From: Hyphodiscus hymeniophilus
Taxonomy: Eukaryota > Ascomycota > Leotiomycetes > Helotiales > Hyphodiscaceae
Assembly: GCA_016508695.1 (NCBI GenBank)
Contig: VNKQ01000005.1
Span: forward strand, 2,170,001-2,234,000
Length of the DNA: 64,000 bases
Direction: 5' to 3'
Shown: positions 23,382 to 33,508 of the stretch, piece after piece
Numbering within the stretch: the stretch's first letter is position 1
Layout: the number at the start of each line of letters is the position of its first letter
The notes under the pieces: model-generated
Seen by the model: the letters and a program-made list of their open reading frames with translations, nothing else
Database searches by the model: none
Told to the model about the DNA's origin: nothing
Position numbers and translations under genes: made by a program

Positions 23382-25050
23382 GGCGGGCGAGGTTGGGAAG
23401 GTGAAGATTCATGGGAAGCGAAAGGAGGAGAAGGAAGGAGGTAGGCACGAGAGTTGCGAAGAATGTTCTCTGGATGGTTATGGATGGCGAAGCATGGCAG
23501 CGCAGTGAATGAGTGTTGAATGAGCGTGCAGATCCAGGAAATCAAAGAGCCGAGAGAGGCTACTTTCGATGGGGGTTGTACTCTAATGTGTGTGGGTTTC
23601 ACGAGACTGCGGGGACGCCCATATGCAGAGTTTCGGTCGACGATCTGGTGTCCAGGGCTGAGTTGGAGGAGAAGCTGCTGTTGAGAGGTGATGTATGATG
23701 TATGGTGTATGGTGTCTGACTGAGACTGGCTTCAATAAAAGCTGGTTGGTAAGCCGTAAGGGAATTCTTGGTATCCTCGCAACATACTCCCACAGTAAAT
23801 ACTCCGTAGGGTCTAACTTCTGACAGCCCGATAGAACCGCTGCATGGGGAACGCTAGTCTGCCACAGGCCATTTCCGGCATGATGGGGCCTAACCTGGTG
23901 CAGTGGTGGCTCCGGGGGAGGAAAGGATATTATCGTATCTGCCATGTGTCTAATATCCATCTAATATTTGCCAATCGGGAAGGCAAATAAATGTACGTCC
24001 AACAGTGTCTCTGGTGGTTGTATCATTGTGCGTATTGTGTTTGTGTTACAGTACAGTAATGTATTCTTTCGCTTGCTTGCTTGCTTTGGAACACGTGGGA
24101 GGAGGGGTACGGAGGTCCGTAGACCGTAGCGACCTAATCTGCCGCTCCCTCCATTCTTGGCTTTCCACCTTTCTATCTCTCTCATACGGACAGTACTTTT
24201 CAATACCGTATATAGATCGCACGTTCATGCGCAGAAGAGCCCTTAGATACTCGTCGATCGTCGAATCACTTGCATCATATGACTGCAACAGTCTGCAGAT
24301 GAGTTCGGAGTAGGTGGTTGTGGGTATTGGAGTGGAGATCGTATGCGTCGTATTCGAACGTGTTCTCCGCATCCCTATTCTCACCTCGATCGATCATTTG
24401 GGTTTCAACCCACTCTCGAACCTCGTCTGCCCGAATCTCATTTGGTGGAGGCGGGAGAGGACAGACCCGGCTGCCCAATCTGACAGGGGAAGGGAGGAAA
24501 GGGTTGCTCCGTAAGAAAGAAAGGGCTCAGACGAAGAATTGGAGTACCAGGAGTGACGAGTTCAGGACGGCTTGGAGAATTGGAGAATTGGAGAATGGTG
24601 GGTATTGGGCTCCAACCCTTGGGTTCAGGCAAACGGTTTTAACACGGCATTGCTGTTCGGGATCTGTTAAGCTGAGGGATATATATGCTTCTACGTTATC
24701 TTGGTTAGGGATGAAGAGCAAGCGAAAGGAAATACATGGTCGTCGCCGTCGAAACAGGATTGGGAGAGTTCCTGGGTGTCCCATTGTCTATTAATACTGT
24801 CGATTAATATTGTCTTACTAATACTGTCCGCCCGGCTTGCATGCCTTCCCCTGCCCTTCCCCTGCCATGTTATGCCATGCCTCTGGCCCGCCACCGAGCA
24901 CGCGGGATCTGGTTCGGGATGTGCCAGCTTGATACTCTGACCCCTACTTCGTACTCGCCTCACCTTGCAAGGCTTTGACAAGGTTCTCCTTCGGAGAATA
25001 TATATGAAGATCGGACAGACAGATATTTGGAATACGTCAAGATTCCATAT

Positions 25051-25078
25051 GGTTGATGGTTGATGGTTGATGGTTGAT
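25051..25078. repeat. Heptamer tandem repeat (GGTTGAT)4
   Basis: Four perfect copies of GGTTGAT in the intergenic region, followed by a CAA/AAT-rich stretch. It is a microsatellite with no known role. Confidence 0.85.
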
Positions 25079-25635
25079 GCGATGATAAGCCATAAACCAT
25101 AATCAATAACCACGACAACAGCAACAACAACAATGATAATAATAGCATTAACAATAACAATGGCAATGGTTATTGCTGATGGCTGCACTCAGTCAACGAG
25201 ATCAATCCAATCCTCTTCTTCAACACCGGCCCGAAAGTTGAGACTCTTTCTCGCTTTGTCCTCTACTGAAACTGTCCACGAATCACTCGATGCAATCATG
25301 CAAGCCCGATTTACGTACTGTAGTTGCCAGTGCCCGATTCTCCTGTAGTACCTTGCCATTGTTCACATCCACACCCATACCCCCCCACCTTTCAAACTTC
25401 TGCTTCTGGAAGTTCTGATGCTTGCTCTTGCTGTGGTGTTTTGTGTTTTGACCGGCCACCCGCCCACCGCGGCGCGCTCGTTGCTTACAAAACGACAGGG
25501 CGGTCAGTCGCCGAACGCCTCAGTGGGACCTTCAGCCCTGGGGAAACGAGGGAGACGAGGGAACAAAAGCTCGATACCCCAGCTTCGATGCTTCAATCAA
25601 CCTCCCATCAACCTCCCATCTCCACTCCCAATCAT

Positions 25636-25699
25636 CCAACCACCCAACCACCCAACCACCACCCTACTACCCTACTACCCTACTACCCTACTACCCTAC
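25636..25699. repeat. Adjacent octamer arrays CCAACCAC x3 and CCTACTAC x4.6
   Basis: Three copies of CCAACCAC (25636-25659) are followed after three bases by 4.6 copies of CCTACTAC (25663-25699). The two units differ at two positions, so one array probably arose from the other. They lie about 300 bases before the Zn2Cys6 regulator start, in a purine-poor strand. Confidence 0.85.
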
Positions 25700-25992
25700 C
25701 TCCATACTACTTACTCTACAACAACCCTTACCCACCCCCCGCAGAAAGGAACCCATCTTCCCATCCAAAGAGAGTCGCGTGCTATTTCATTCCTTTTCCC
25801 ATGAATATCGTACCGCCATTTGTCAATCACTTGCGCCGGATCCGGGCCACTTCGAACTCTTGCGGCTCTACTCAGTACGGGGTCGCACTACCTTAGTTAG
25901 TCTAACCACTGGCGGCGGCAATAGCACCGTCTTCGTATTCATTTGACACACGTGAAAAATTCCATTTCTCGAAAACAACTACATCCCCCACC

Positions 25993-28545
25993 ATGGACAG
26001 CCAGAACAGAGGGAAGAAGACAGGCAAGGCTCGTATCCCAGACCATCTCAGGAGACGAGCACTGGTTAGTTGTGATCGATGCAAGAAGAGAAGGATCCGA
26101 TGTATGCGATCAGCCGGCGCTGACCCAAACGAACCATGCCAAAGCTGTCTCGAAGTCGGCGTGAGTTGCGAATCAACTCTACCCAGGAAAACTCGAATCT
26201 ACGGCAGCGTAGAAACTCTGAGTCTACGATACAGGGTCCTCGATGCCTTGATCAAAGGATTGTATCCTTATAAGGATACCAACAATATCGACACGCTCTA
26301 CGCCATTGCCGAAGCTCATGATATCACGCTCCCCACGTTCAACGACCAGACCGTAGCTGAGGAGGTTTTCAACCAGCAACCAATCAAAAACGAAACTCCT
26401 CCTCCTCAATCAGTCCAGAGTGTCAGGAGCCCGTCAAATGCATCCAAAGAATCGGATTTTCATCCGTCGTCGGAATCTTCAGGCCAGGTTGTTCAAGAAA
26501 AGCTTGTTCCTCTTCTCCATGGTCCTTCGCATTATATTGGACCATCAAGTTCATTCGGTTTCGTGCTCAGTGTACGGAATATGGTTGCCGAGTTCAACAA
26601 CGCCTTGAAAAATATTCAGCCTGACGATGAACGCTCCAAACTTTCGTCCGACTTTGCGGGATCTAATTGGAGCAAGGCACTGGAGCCAATTGTTAAGGAC
26701 GAGAGTGATGAATCCTCTGAAGACCACGTCTCCGTCACAAGCGAATCTGCTCCTAGTGTCCGAACGGGTGTTCGGGCATTTTTGCGACCTCCATTGTTCG
26801 GGGGCCCCACGGGTGGCTCTGCTCCCACGAGCCGGTCAAGAAAGGCAACTATCGTCTCTTTTCTTCCCTCAAGGGACGTCACGGATACCTTTATGAATGC
26901 GTATTTCGAACAGGTTCATCCAAACTACCTTCTGTTCCATCGGAAAACTTTCCAGTCCCGCTACGAACTGATGTTTGCACAGCCACCAGTGTTGATGAGA
27001 GACGTGGAGCCCGGTTGGATATGTTGTATTTTTATGATCTTAGTATTTGGCGCCCAAGCACTGGAAGATCGGGACAAGAAGCAATCCGTCCAAATTCAGC
27101 GCTACTACCTTGATCTTGTTCAAAATCGTCTACATCAGCTCATCAGCACCACGACCCTGGTCAACGTTCAAGCTATTCTTCTTCTTCAGCTCTACCAACA
27201 TAATTGCACCGAGAGGAATAGTGCCTTCATGTTATTAGGCTGTGCCTCGAGAATGGCCATGGCTTTGGGTATGCATCGGGAAGGTACGTCAGGTGGTTTT
27301 GACGAAATGGAAAGGGAAGTTCGGAAACGTGTTTGGTGGACCGCATACACTTTCGAACAAAACCAATGCGCCATATTAGGAAGACCTTGCGCAATCGATG
27401 ATACCGAAGTCAACCTTTTATTTCCAGATGAGACCTTGCTAGATGGTGGTGATTCGGTACCACCAGGCTACATTGAATATTCAGTGCGCTTAACAAAGCT
27501 CATGTCGGATGTCAGACGCAAAATTTATGCTTCTCCACACGGGCCTGGACAAGGAGATTATCCCAAAGCCTCGATTGCGATTCAATTCCTCCTGGATCTT
27601 GACTCATGGATGCACAGCTTGCCTCAACCTCTCCGCCTGGAATGCCTCTCACTCCAGCCCAAACATCGCCGTGCCGTTATTCTTCTACACATCCAATTCC
27701 ATCATACGCAAGCCCTTGTGTCCCGGCCTTACGTATTACACAAAGTTAGCGTTCAATTGGCGCGTAAGCTAGGACAACACGTACGATCACAAGACCTAGA
27801 TAAGGAAGAGATGAATCTTAGCCATGCTTGTGGAATCTATTCAAAGAAAACAACGGTTCTTCTCCACCAGCTTATCGCTGACGGCATATTTGATGGCGTC
27901 TCTTGGCTTGATGCATATTACATCTATCATTCGGTCTTTATCTTATCGCTTGACTTCCTTGCTAGACCCTGGGATGATCAAGAGACGCCTGAAGATGCAT
28001 CCCGGAAAAAGGCAGTTCGGGATGTAATGGACGCATTACAGGATATCAAGCTATGTCCGACATTCACAATTCTGACTCAGGTTTCTTTACAACTTGCGAA
28101 GATTGTGGGAATCTTTGACACACGGAATCCCCAAAGTCATGACCAAAGGCCCGAAGATTATCGGCTATTCATGACACAGCAACAACAAGCTGCGGCAATA
28201 TCTTATGAGTATGGCGCCCAGGCCTCACAACCTGGAGTGGAGAATGTCGTCAATTCCTGGTTTCAAAAGGAAGCTGTCGACATGCCTTGGGATTTAAAGG
28301 ATTTCTTTGGAGTGGATGGCTATGTTGGTCCTTCGAATACAAATTATACAGACATGCCAATGGGCTTGGAAGGCCCTTATAGCGGTCATTTGCCTGGAGT
28401 AGGGGATGAAGACGGCTTAAATCCAGCTCCACCAATGGGCTATACACATTGGGGTTCGATCGATACGCCCTTTGCTCAATCTAATAGAACTGGCAGCAGT
28501 AGCGGTGGCAGTAATTTCAAACCTGGGAATCCTATGGGCCGGTGA
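25993..28545 (+). CDS. Zn2Cys6 transcription factor with fungal-specific regulatory domain
   Basis: A single exon of 850 residues. The zinc cluster has six cysteines at 27, 30, 37, 49, 52 and 59, with CDRCKKRRIRC as its first half and an unusually long loop of 11 residues between Cys37 and Cys49. A basic/linker region follows, and the fungal-specific transcription factor domain starts near residue 295 (FMNAYFEQVHPNYLLFHR), with the typical ASRMAMALGMHRE and RKRVWWTAYTFE motifs around residues 415-455. The Gly/Ser-rich C-terminus is probably an activation region. It acts in the nucleus, usually on nearby metabolic genes; the closest downstream gene is the salicylate-hydroxylase-like enzyme, tail to tail. 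No target was identified from sequence. Confidence 0.93.
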   Translation: MDSQNRGKKTGKARIPDHLRRRALVSCDRCKKRRIRCMRSAGADPNEPCQSCLEVGVSCESTLPRKTRIYGSVETLSLRYRVLDALIKGLYPYKDTNNIDTLYAIAEAHDITLPTFNDQTVAEEVFNQQPIKNETPPPQSVQSVRSPSNASKESDFHPSSESSGQVVQEKLVPLLHGPSHYIGPSSSFGFVLSVRNMVAEFNNALKNIQPDDERSKLSSDFAGSNWSKALEPIVKDESDESSEDHVSVTSESAPSVRTGVRAFLRPPLFGGPTGGSAPTSRSRKATIVSFLPSRDVTDTFMNAYFEQVHPNYLLFHRKTFQSRYELMFAQPPVLMRDVEPGWICCIFMILVFGAQALEDRDKKQSVQIQRYYLDLVQNRLHQLISTTTLVNVQAILLLQLYQHNCTERNSAFMLLGCASRMAMALGMHREGTSGGFDEMEREVRKRVWWTAYTFEQNQCAILGRPCAIDDTEVNLLFPDETLLDGGDSVPPGYIEYSVRLTKLMSDVRRKIYASPHGPGQGDYPKASIAIQFLLDLDSWMHSLPQPLRLECLSLQPKHRRAVILLHIQFHHTQALVSRPYVLHKVSVQLARKLGQHVRSQDLDKEEMNLSHACGIYSKKTTVLLHQLIADGIFDGVSWLDAYYIYHSVFILSLDFLARPWDDQETPEDASRKKAVRDVMDALQDIKLCPTFTILTQVSLQLAKIVGIFDTRNPQSHDQRPEDYRLFMTQQQQAAAISYEYGAQASQPGVENVVNSWFQKEAVDMPWDLKDFFGVDGYVGPSNTNYTDMPMGLEGPYSGHLPGVGDEDGLNPAPPMGYTHWGSIDTPFAQSNRTGSSSGGSNFKPGNPMGR

Positions 28546-28691
28546 GCATTTTGGGGAGAATTGGAAACCATCGAAGGTCCTTCACTTGGTGTTAATCAAG
28601 ATTGGCTGCGTTACATCTTAACCCCTCATGGGTTGCTCACGAAGGTAATGCTTATGCCCATCTTCAAGGGGCGACTTTCGCAAGCCTCAAT

Positions 28692-30424
28692 CTATGAAAT
28701 CTCCTCTAACGTCTTATAGACATCGTATCCGAATAGCCAATCCAGAAATTCCCGATCCGATCGAATGTTCCGATGGTTACTTTGAATTCCCGGATGAGCT
28801 AACAACCAGTCATCTCGATCTTCCTGATTTGGACCATCTGGCATCTGCGTAAACCATCTGGAGGCGATGGATTGGTGTGCAACTTTATGCGCTCGTTCGA
28901 TCCGGACTTGCTCATACAATCGAAGGGTCTTCCCGAGTGTCTCCTTCTGTGGATGTTTCGCAAGTAAGCCGCCAAGGGTTGCCGCATCTTCAATACCCAT
29001 CGCCGCACCTTGTGCTAGATATGGAGTCATAGCATGAGCTGCGTCACCTATCAGGCACAACTTCCCAGACTCGTGAACCCAGTTTGGCATGTCTTCATGT
29101 GTAAAGAGCTGCCCTGATTAGCGGAACCTTACGTCAGGAAATCGATTCACTCACCCTCCACTCCAGAACCTCGCCGACATGATTTAACATCTCGACGATC
29201 CTGAGTCAAGTTAGCAACGTCTTCACTCGGATCTGAAGATAATTACCTAGGGTCCCATTCCGAGAATCTCTTCTTCACCTCCGCCATATTACCAGGTCGC
29301 TGATTGATACCTTCCGGCATTTGAGCATCGCACCTACGCAGTCAGCCTTTACCCAGCAATGTAACAAGCAACTCACGTAAAAACAAAATTTATTAGGGTA
29401 TCATGAACGCCTTCCAGCAAATACGAAAGCACAGTCCCATTCGGACCTAGCCAATGATTATTCCTCGGCACCGTTATGATTTCCTCTAACTCGGGAATGC
29501 CCTGGAGAGTCTTCACAGGGAGAGTCACGCGATAGACCATCTGGCCAGTTGGAATAGGTGGGCCCGGATGACCGAGTACAACTTCTCGTGCCATTGAGTG
29601 CAGGCCTAGTTCTGTCAGATTGTAGAAAGGTGTAGAGGTAGAAACCTACCGTCCGATGCGACAATCAAATCTCCGGTATATCTCTTCCCGCCTTTGACCA
29701 CTAGCGATGGCGTATATGGATCGATTGATATGACCCGGCTGTCGAGAAAAACCTGGCATCCTAGCTCCTCCGCACATTCCTGCAATCCTCTATGTAGATC
29801 TGCGCGATGGACATGCCTGGGGTCGTCAGCCGCTACTTCCTCAGACCATCTCCAGGATTGGTATATCTTGTCTTGGAGAAGAATCTTACCAGTACGGCGA
29901 GCCATATTGATTATGCGCTGGCTCTTTCAACGGACACTCAACCAGGATCTTACCATCCCTCCACCTCATCATCCGCAGATCGACGGGCTCCGTACAGAAC
30001 TTCTCAATATACTTATCCACGCCCAACTTGCGCAGGATTCTCGAAGAGTTTGGCGAGACCTGGATTCCTATCTCTCTTGTTAGCTGGTCTCCTCCAAGCG
30101 CGACAGACGGTCCTTGTTGGAAAATCGCATGTAGGGAACGGTAGACAAAAGCTCGGTCTCTCGGAATGAAACTGAACAAGTAAATCGTGTTGGATGTGTA
30201 GCATACCAGCTCCAATATAAGTAATGCAAGGCACGCTCTCCACGATCGTGACTTGATGTCCACCCTTTGCGAGTGCAATCGAGGCTGTGAGACCGGCCAG
30301 GCCGGCTCCGACTACAATGATGTGCTATTTGACGAGTCCATCAGCATTCTATAGACCTTCATCTTGTCCGGAGCGTGGGGCACTTTGAGCACGAAGGTAG
30401 AAGCCAAAAGGACCGACCTACCAT
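28692..30424 (-). CDS. FAD-dependent aromatic hydroxylase, salicylate-hydroxylase-like
   Basis: Eight minus-strand exons: 30424-30422, 30324-30207, 30067-29890, 29816-29650, 29605-29377, 29333-29247, 29200-29155 and 29108-28692; together 414 residues, a normal length for this group. The FAD dinucleotide motif is GAGLAGL with VTIVES at the end of the second strand. Middle motifs are GIQVSPNSSRIL and the ASDG segment; the second FAD motif is GDAAHAMTPY followed by QGAAMGIEDA. These are class A flavin monooxygenases using NAD(P)H to hydroxylate aromatic acids, for example salicylate to catechol. The first coding exon appears to be the ATG alone, followed by a 97-nt intron. Introns are 97, 139, 73, 44, 43, 46 and 46 nt. 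It is divergent from a broken dienelactone hydrolase, 544 bases away. Substrate is inferred by family only. Confidence 0.85.
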
Positions 30425-30968
30425 AGTTAAGTTTCGTCTTCGATTTCCCACCCAGGAAGTAGATACTCTAGAAGAGTAGACTGAAAAAGCCGATAAAAAG
30501 CACGATCAAGATATCCGCGGTATTTTAATCACAGGTGCAGATAATATGCCAAATAGACGACTTCACAAATTAGATATGGTAAATACTAAATACCCTCTCT
30601 CAATGAAATGAACATGTGAAGTGAAGCCCTCTTTCTACTCGGCACTGGGGTTGGAAACTGATTTCTTTCCCCGCCATGTGCGAGCGGTCGTGCAACCAGG
30701 ATGCATCGTTCCGAACAACCCCGCCGGAAGCATCCTTTCGCCTGCGTTCGTTGCCTCTCGCGGCAGTGGCGGGGTGTCCGTCGTGCGTAAGGTAGGTAGA
30801 TCCAGGCTTCGCACGACCTTTAGGGAGACATGTGCATGTCCTGTCCTGGAGTCTGGACGTGGGTTTCTGGTCTGGAAGTGGAAAGGGGACGGGATTGGTG
30901 CGCGTTACTGCGAGGCTTCCAATATTTACCTGCCCGCGTGGTGCGGTGCTGCGAAAAATCCCACAATC
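30425..30968. other. Divergent promoter between flavin hydroxylase and dienelactone hydrolase remnant
   Basis: 544 bases shared by two divergent genes that could act in one aromatic pathway. Co-regulation is possible. I did not find a convincing inverted CGG-type binding site. Confidence 0.4.
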
Positions 30969-32067
30969 ATGGCAACGACATCTCCAGCTCGAGATGACGA
31001 TGGCCACACGAACCAATGCTGTTCCCTACCGCCTTTCTCACGAGCACGTACGCGCCCGTCGGGAAGAGGGTCACGATAGGGGTGGAGGGCAGGCCGGACA
31101 TGGAGATCTACCTCACTGGGCGCTCCTCGCCGTCATGTGAGAGGGCTCTACTCTGTATCTACGGTACTTTCTCGTTTCCTCCCCGAGCCCCTGGCTCGGA
31201 AAATACATACATAGGAGACCACCCTTCCTGACCACGCGAAAGATATCTTCGGCTTCCACCCAAACACCTTCCAAGGCGCCGACCATCTCGCGCGCCAATG
31301 CGGCGCTGTCGTCGCGATGCCGGATCTCTTCCGTGGGAAGGGATGGGAGACGAGTGATATGCCGCCGAGGGAGGGGAGGGAGAAGATGCAGGCGTACATC
31401 CAGTCCATCGGGGCGTGGGAGATGATCCGAGCCGATCTCCTCGCCACGGTCGACTATCTCGCCCGTGAAGGGAAGATTCGTATTGGGGTATGTGAGAGGA
31501 CGTTTCGTTGAATGCAATCTGTATGTTGAGGACGGACGGATGGCTGATGCGCGGGTCCTGATGGGCGTACGGGTTCTGTTTCGGAGGGAAGAAACTCGTG
31601 CAGGCTGCTGCGGATGTGGAGAGAGGTGGTTCAAGGCTGTGGCGTTGGTGCATCCTACCAATCTCGCGGCTGGAGATGGGGAGTTGTTTAATGTTCCTGT
31701 GGCGCTGATCCCCAGTGGTGGGGAGGAGCAGAGGGTTATGGATGCCATCTGGGCCACGTTGGTAAAGAAGAGGTTTGGGGAAAAGTGTGTTTAGGAAGGA
31801 TTTTGTAAGTGTGCTTCGTATATCTCCTTTCTCATTGTGAACAAGGAGAGTTGTGGGAAGGCGAAGTATAGTGTGGAGCTGTGTAGTGTGATGAGTTGTA
31901 TATGGTGGACCTCGAGAGAAGATATGTGCCATGCTAACGGACGGAAATAGTTGGATTGCCCCCATGGCTTTGCTAGTGCTAGGTCGGATTATAGTGATCC
32001 AAGGATGGCGGGTAGAGTCAGGGAGGCGTATGAGGTTTTGGCGAGGTTTTTCGAGGAGAACTTATGA
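30969..32067 (+). pseudogene. Dienelactone hydrolase family gene, broken
   Basis: The start at 30969 reads MATTSPARDD... to QCCSLPP, the usual family N-terminus. The frame then shifts back by one base near 31020-31035 to continue as YAPVGKRVTIG. Intron 31164-31242 joins LLCIY to DIFGFHPNTFQGAD correctly. The second intron opens at 31488 (GTATGT), but the nucleophile segment GFCFGGK (31571-31591) has no AG between an upstream in-frame TGA (31559-31561) and itself. Another frame change near 31617-31625 leads to WFKAVALVHP, and one more near 31783-31792 leads to FRKDF. A last intron, 31805-31950 with CTAAC, joins the final exon (HGFASARSDYSDPRMAG to TGA at 32065). The family hydrolyses dienelactones in chlorocatechol breakdown or related esters. 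With at least three frame changes and one lost acceptor it should not make a full enzyme. Confidence 0.8.
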
Positions 32068-33508
32068 GGTTTTGTTACGTGAGAGGCCCAAGTCCCAAAA
32101 CTTGAAGTGTTTGTATTCCCAAGACAGCGAGATGATAATAGGACTTACATTTCGAATGGTTCTTGATCAGCCTCTTACCCAAGACGGCAAAATCGTTCAT
32201 AGGATGAGCAGTTGGATCGTGAAGCTTGCTTTGAGGCAGCCTAGTTTCTTGATTCCCTTGGACCTTCGTAGATGCGAGCAGACGAAGTATTATCGCCGTT
32301 CGTGTCATCCCGTTACGAGTTTCTCAAGGAGAGGAATGCGAATGGGAAGAGTTTCAAAGGCGATCACGGCTAGTCTGCTGTTATGCTGTTCTGTCTTGAA
32401 GTGCTTGCAGAGGGTATGGATGTCGAGAAAAATATCAAGGAGCTCAACTAAACTACACGCCTGGGATGAGTATCTCTCCATTTTGCCATGTAGCATAACT
32501 GCACGCAGAAAGAAGAGAAATGACGAAGATTCCCTTCTTGATTCTCGGGAAAGTGATGTCCTATGCCAACGACAGCTTAATGCACAGGATGTTCCGGCGA
32601 GTATCGAGAAAGGTGAGCGGTATGAATTGGAGTTCGATCCAGTACCATGACTTAATGATGGAATTTCACGAACAGGCCTGTTGAAAATGACCAAATCGCG
32701 TTACTCTGGGAGAGGCACCGATACATGTCCTATTGTCTCCTGCCTTTGCTGAAATTAACTGCTCGGATGACCCGCCCCTCGAGTTAAATGAAACTCGCAG
32801 TGGCGAAGAGATTTCAGACATCGATTGCAAGGAGGATTAACTTCCACTACATATTTTTGCTGTTTTTTCTTTATCAAACATGCACGTTGCTTTTGTATTC
32901 CATCGTTGAAAGACAACGGGAGTCACCTTCGACCCTCGACAAGTGAGACAAGCTCCAATGGGCACTATTGCAGGAACGGGTTTGCCCGTATCTGCTGTTG
33001 CTTCTTCGGCCATAAAAACTCCAGAAAGTCTCCACGGATGCTGGTCAGGCTTTAGAACTAACTCCACGGATCCCGACGAGAAGCCTCGAGTGCAAGGCGA
33101 GCGTCTCAGTATACGTCAAATGAGTTCAACGACTGTTGAGACTCGCAATATAAGGTTGTGTGTCAGGCACTCGGGCTACATTCGAGCCTCACTCAAGTAC
33201 GAATTGGCTCTCTGTTAGAATCTGGATCATCCACAAATTTGGGGAGACCAGTTACTCTTACTTGGGAACATTATATGCTGCCACGGGAAATAGAAAAAAG
33301 TTCTGATAAGAACAAGAGCGAATTGAAGAAGTTCGCCTATGCCCATCGTCATTGGTTGTGCGGTAAGTGGGGGTGAGTACTGTAGCCGATCACTTGCCCA
33401 ACAACACCTCATCAACCTCACTCACATGGTTGGAGAGGATCAAATTCCTCTATTTCACCCTTTAGACGAAGGAAGTAATCTTGCATCTTCGTCTCGCTGT
33501 GCATCGAA
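32068..33508. other. Intergenic region, possibly holding decayed coding sequence
   Basis: About 1.4 kb. Some stretches look coding but are cut by stops, for example the plus-strand frame giving LAEGMDVEKNIKELN near 32402-32450 and LELNETRSGEEISDIDC near 32780-32830. No domain is recognisable, so I do not call a gene. The end is the amidohydrolase leader. Confidence 0.35.

Larger units (their letters stand above)
23382..25992. other. Divergent promoter region, 2.6 kb, with simple repeats
   Basis: Lies between the divergent transporter and Zn2Cys6 regulator genes. It holds several short tandem tracts (listed separately), a GAATTGGA-type tract near 24575-24597 and a CA/CAA-rich stretch near 25112-25165. 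The frames here are low-complexity and none is supported as a gene. A long leader for the regulator is possible. Confidence 0.45.

Noticed and set aside
31931..32650. 239-codon plus-strand frame
   Set aside because: It overlaps the last exon of the dienelactone hydrolase remnant in another frame and has no motif; its length comes from chance.
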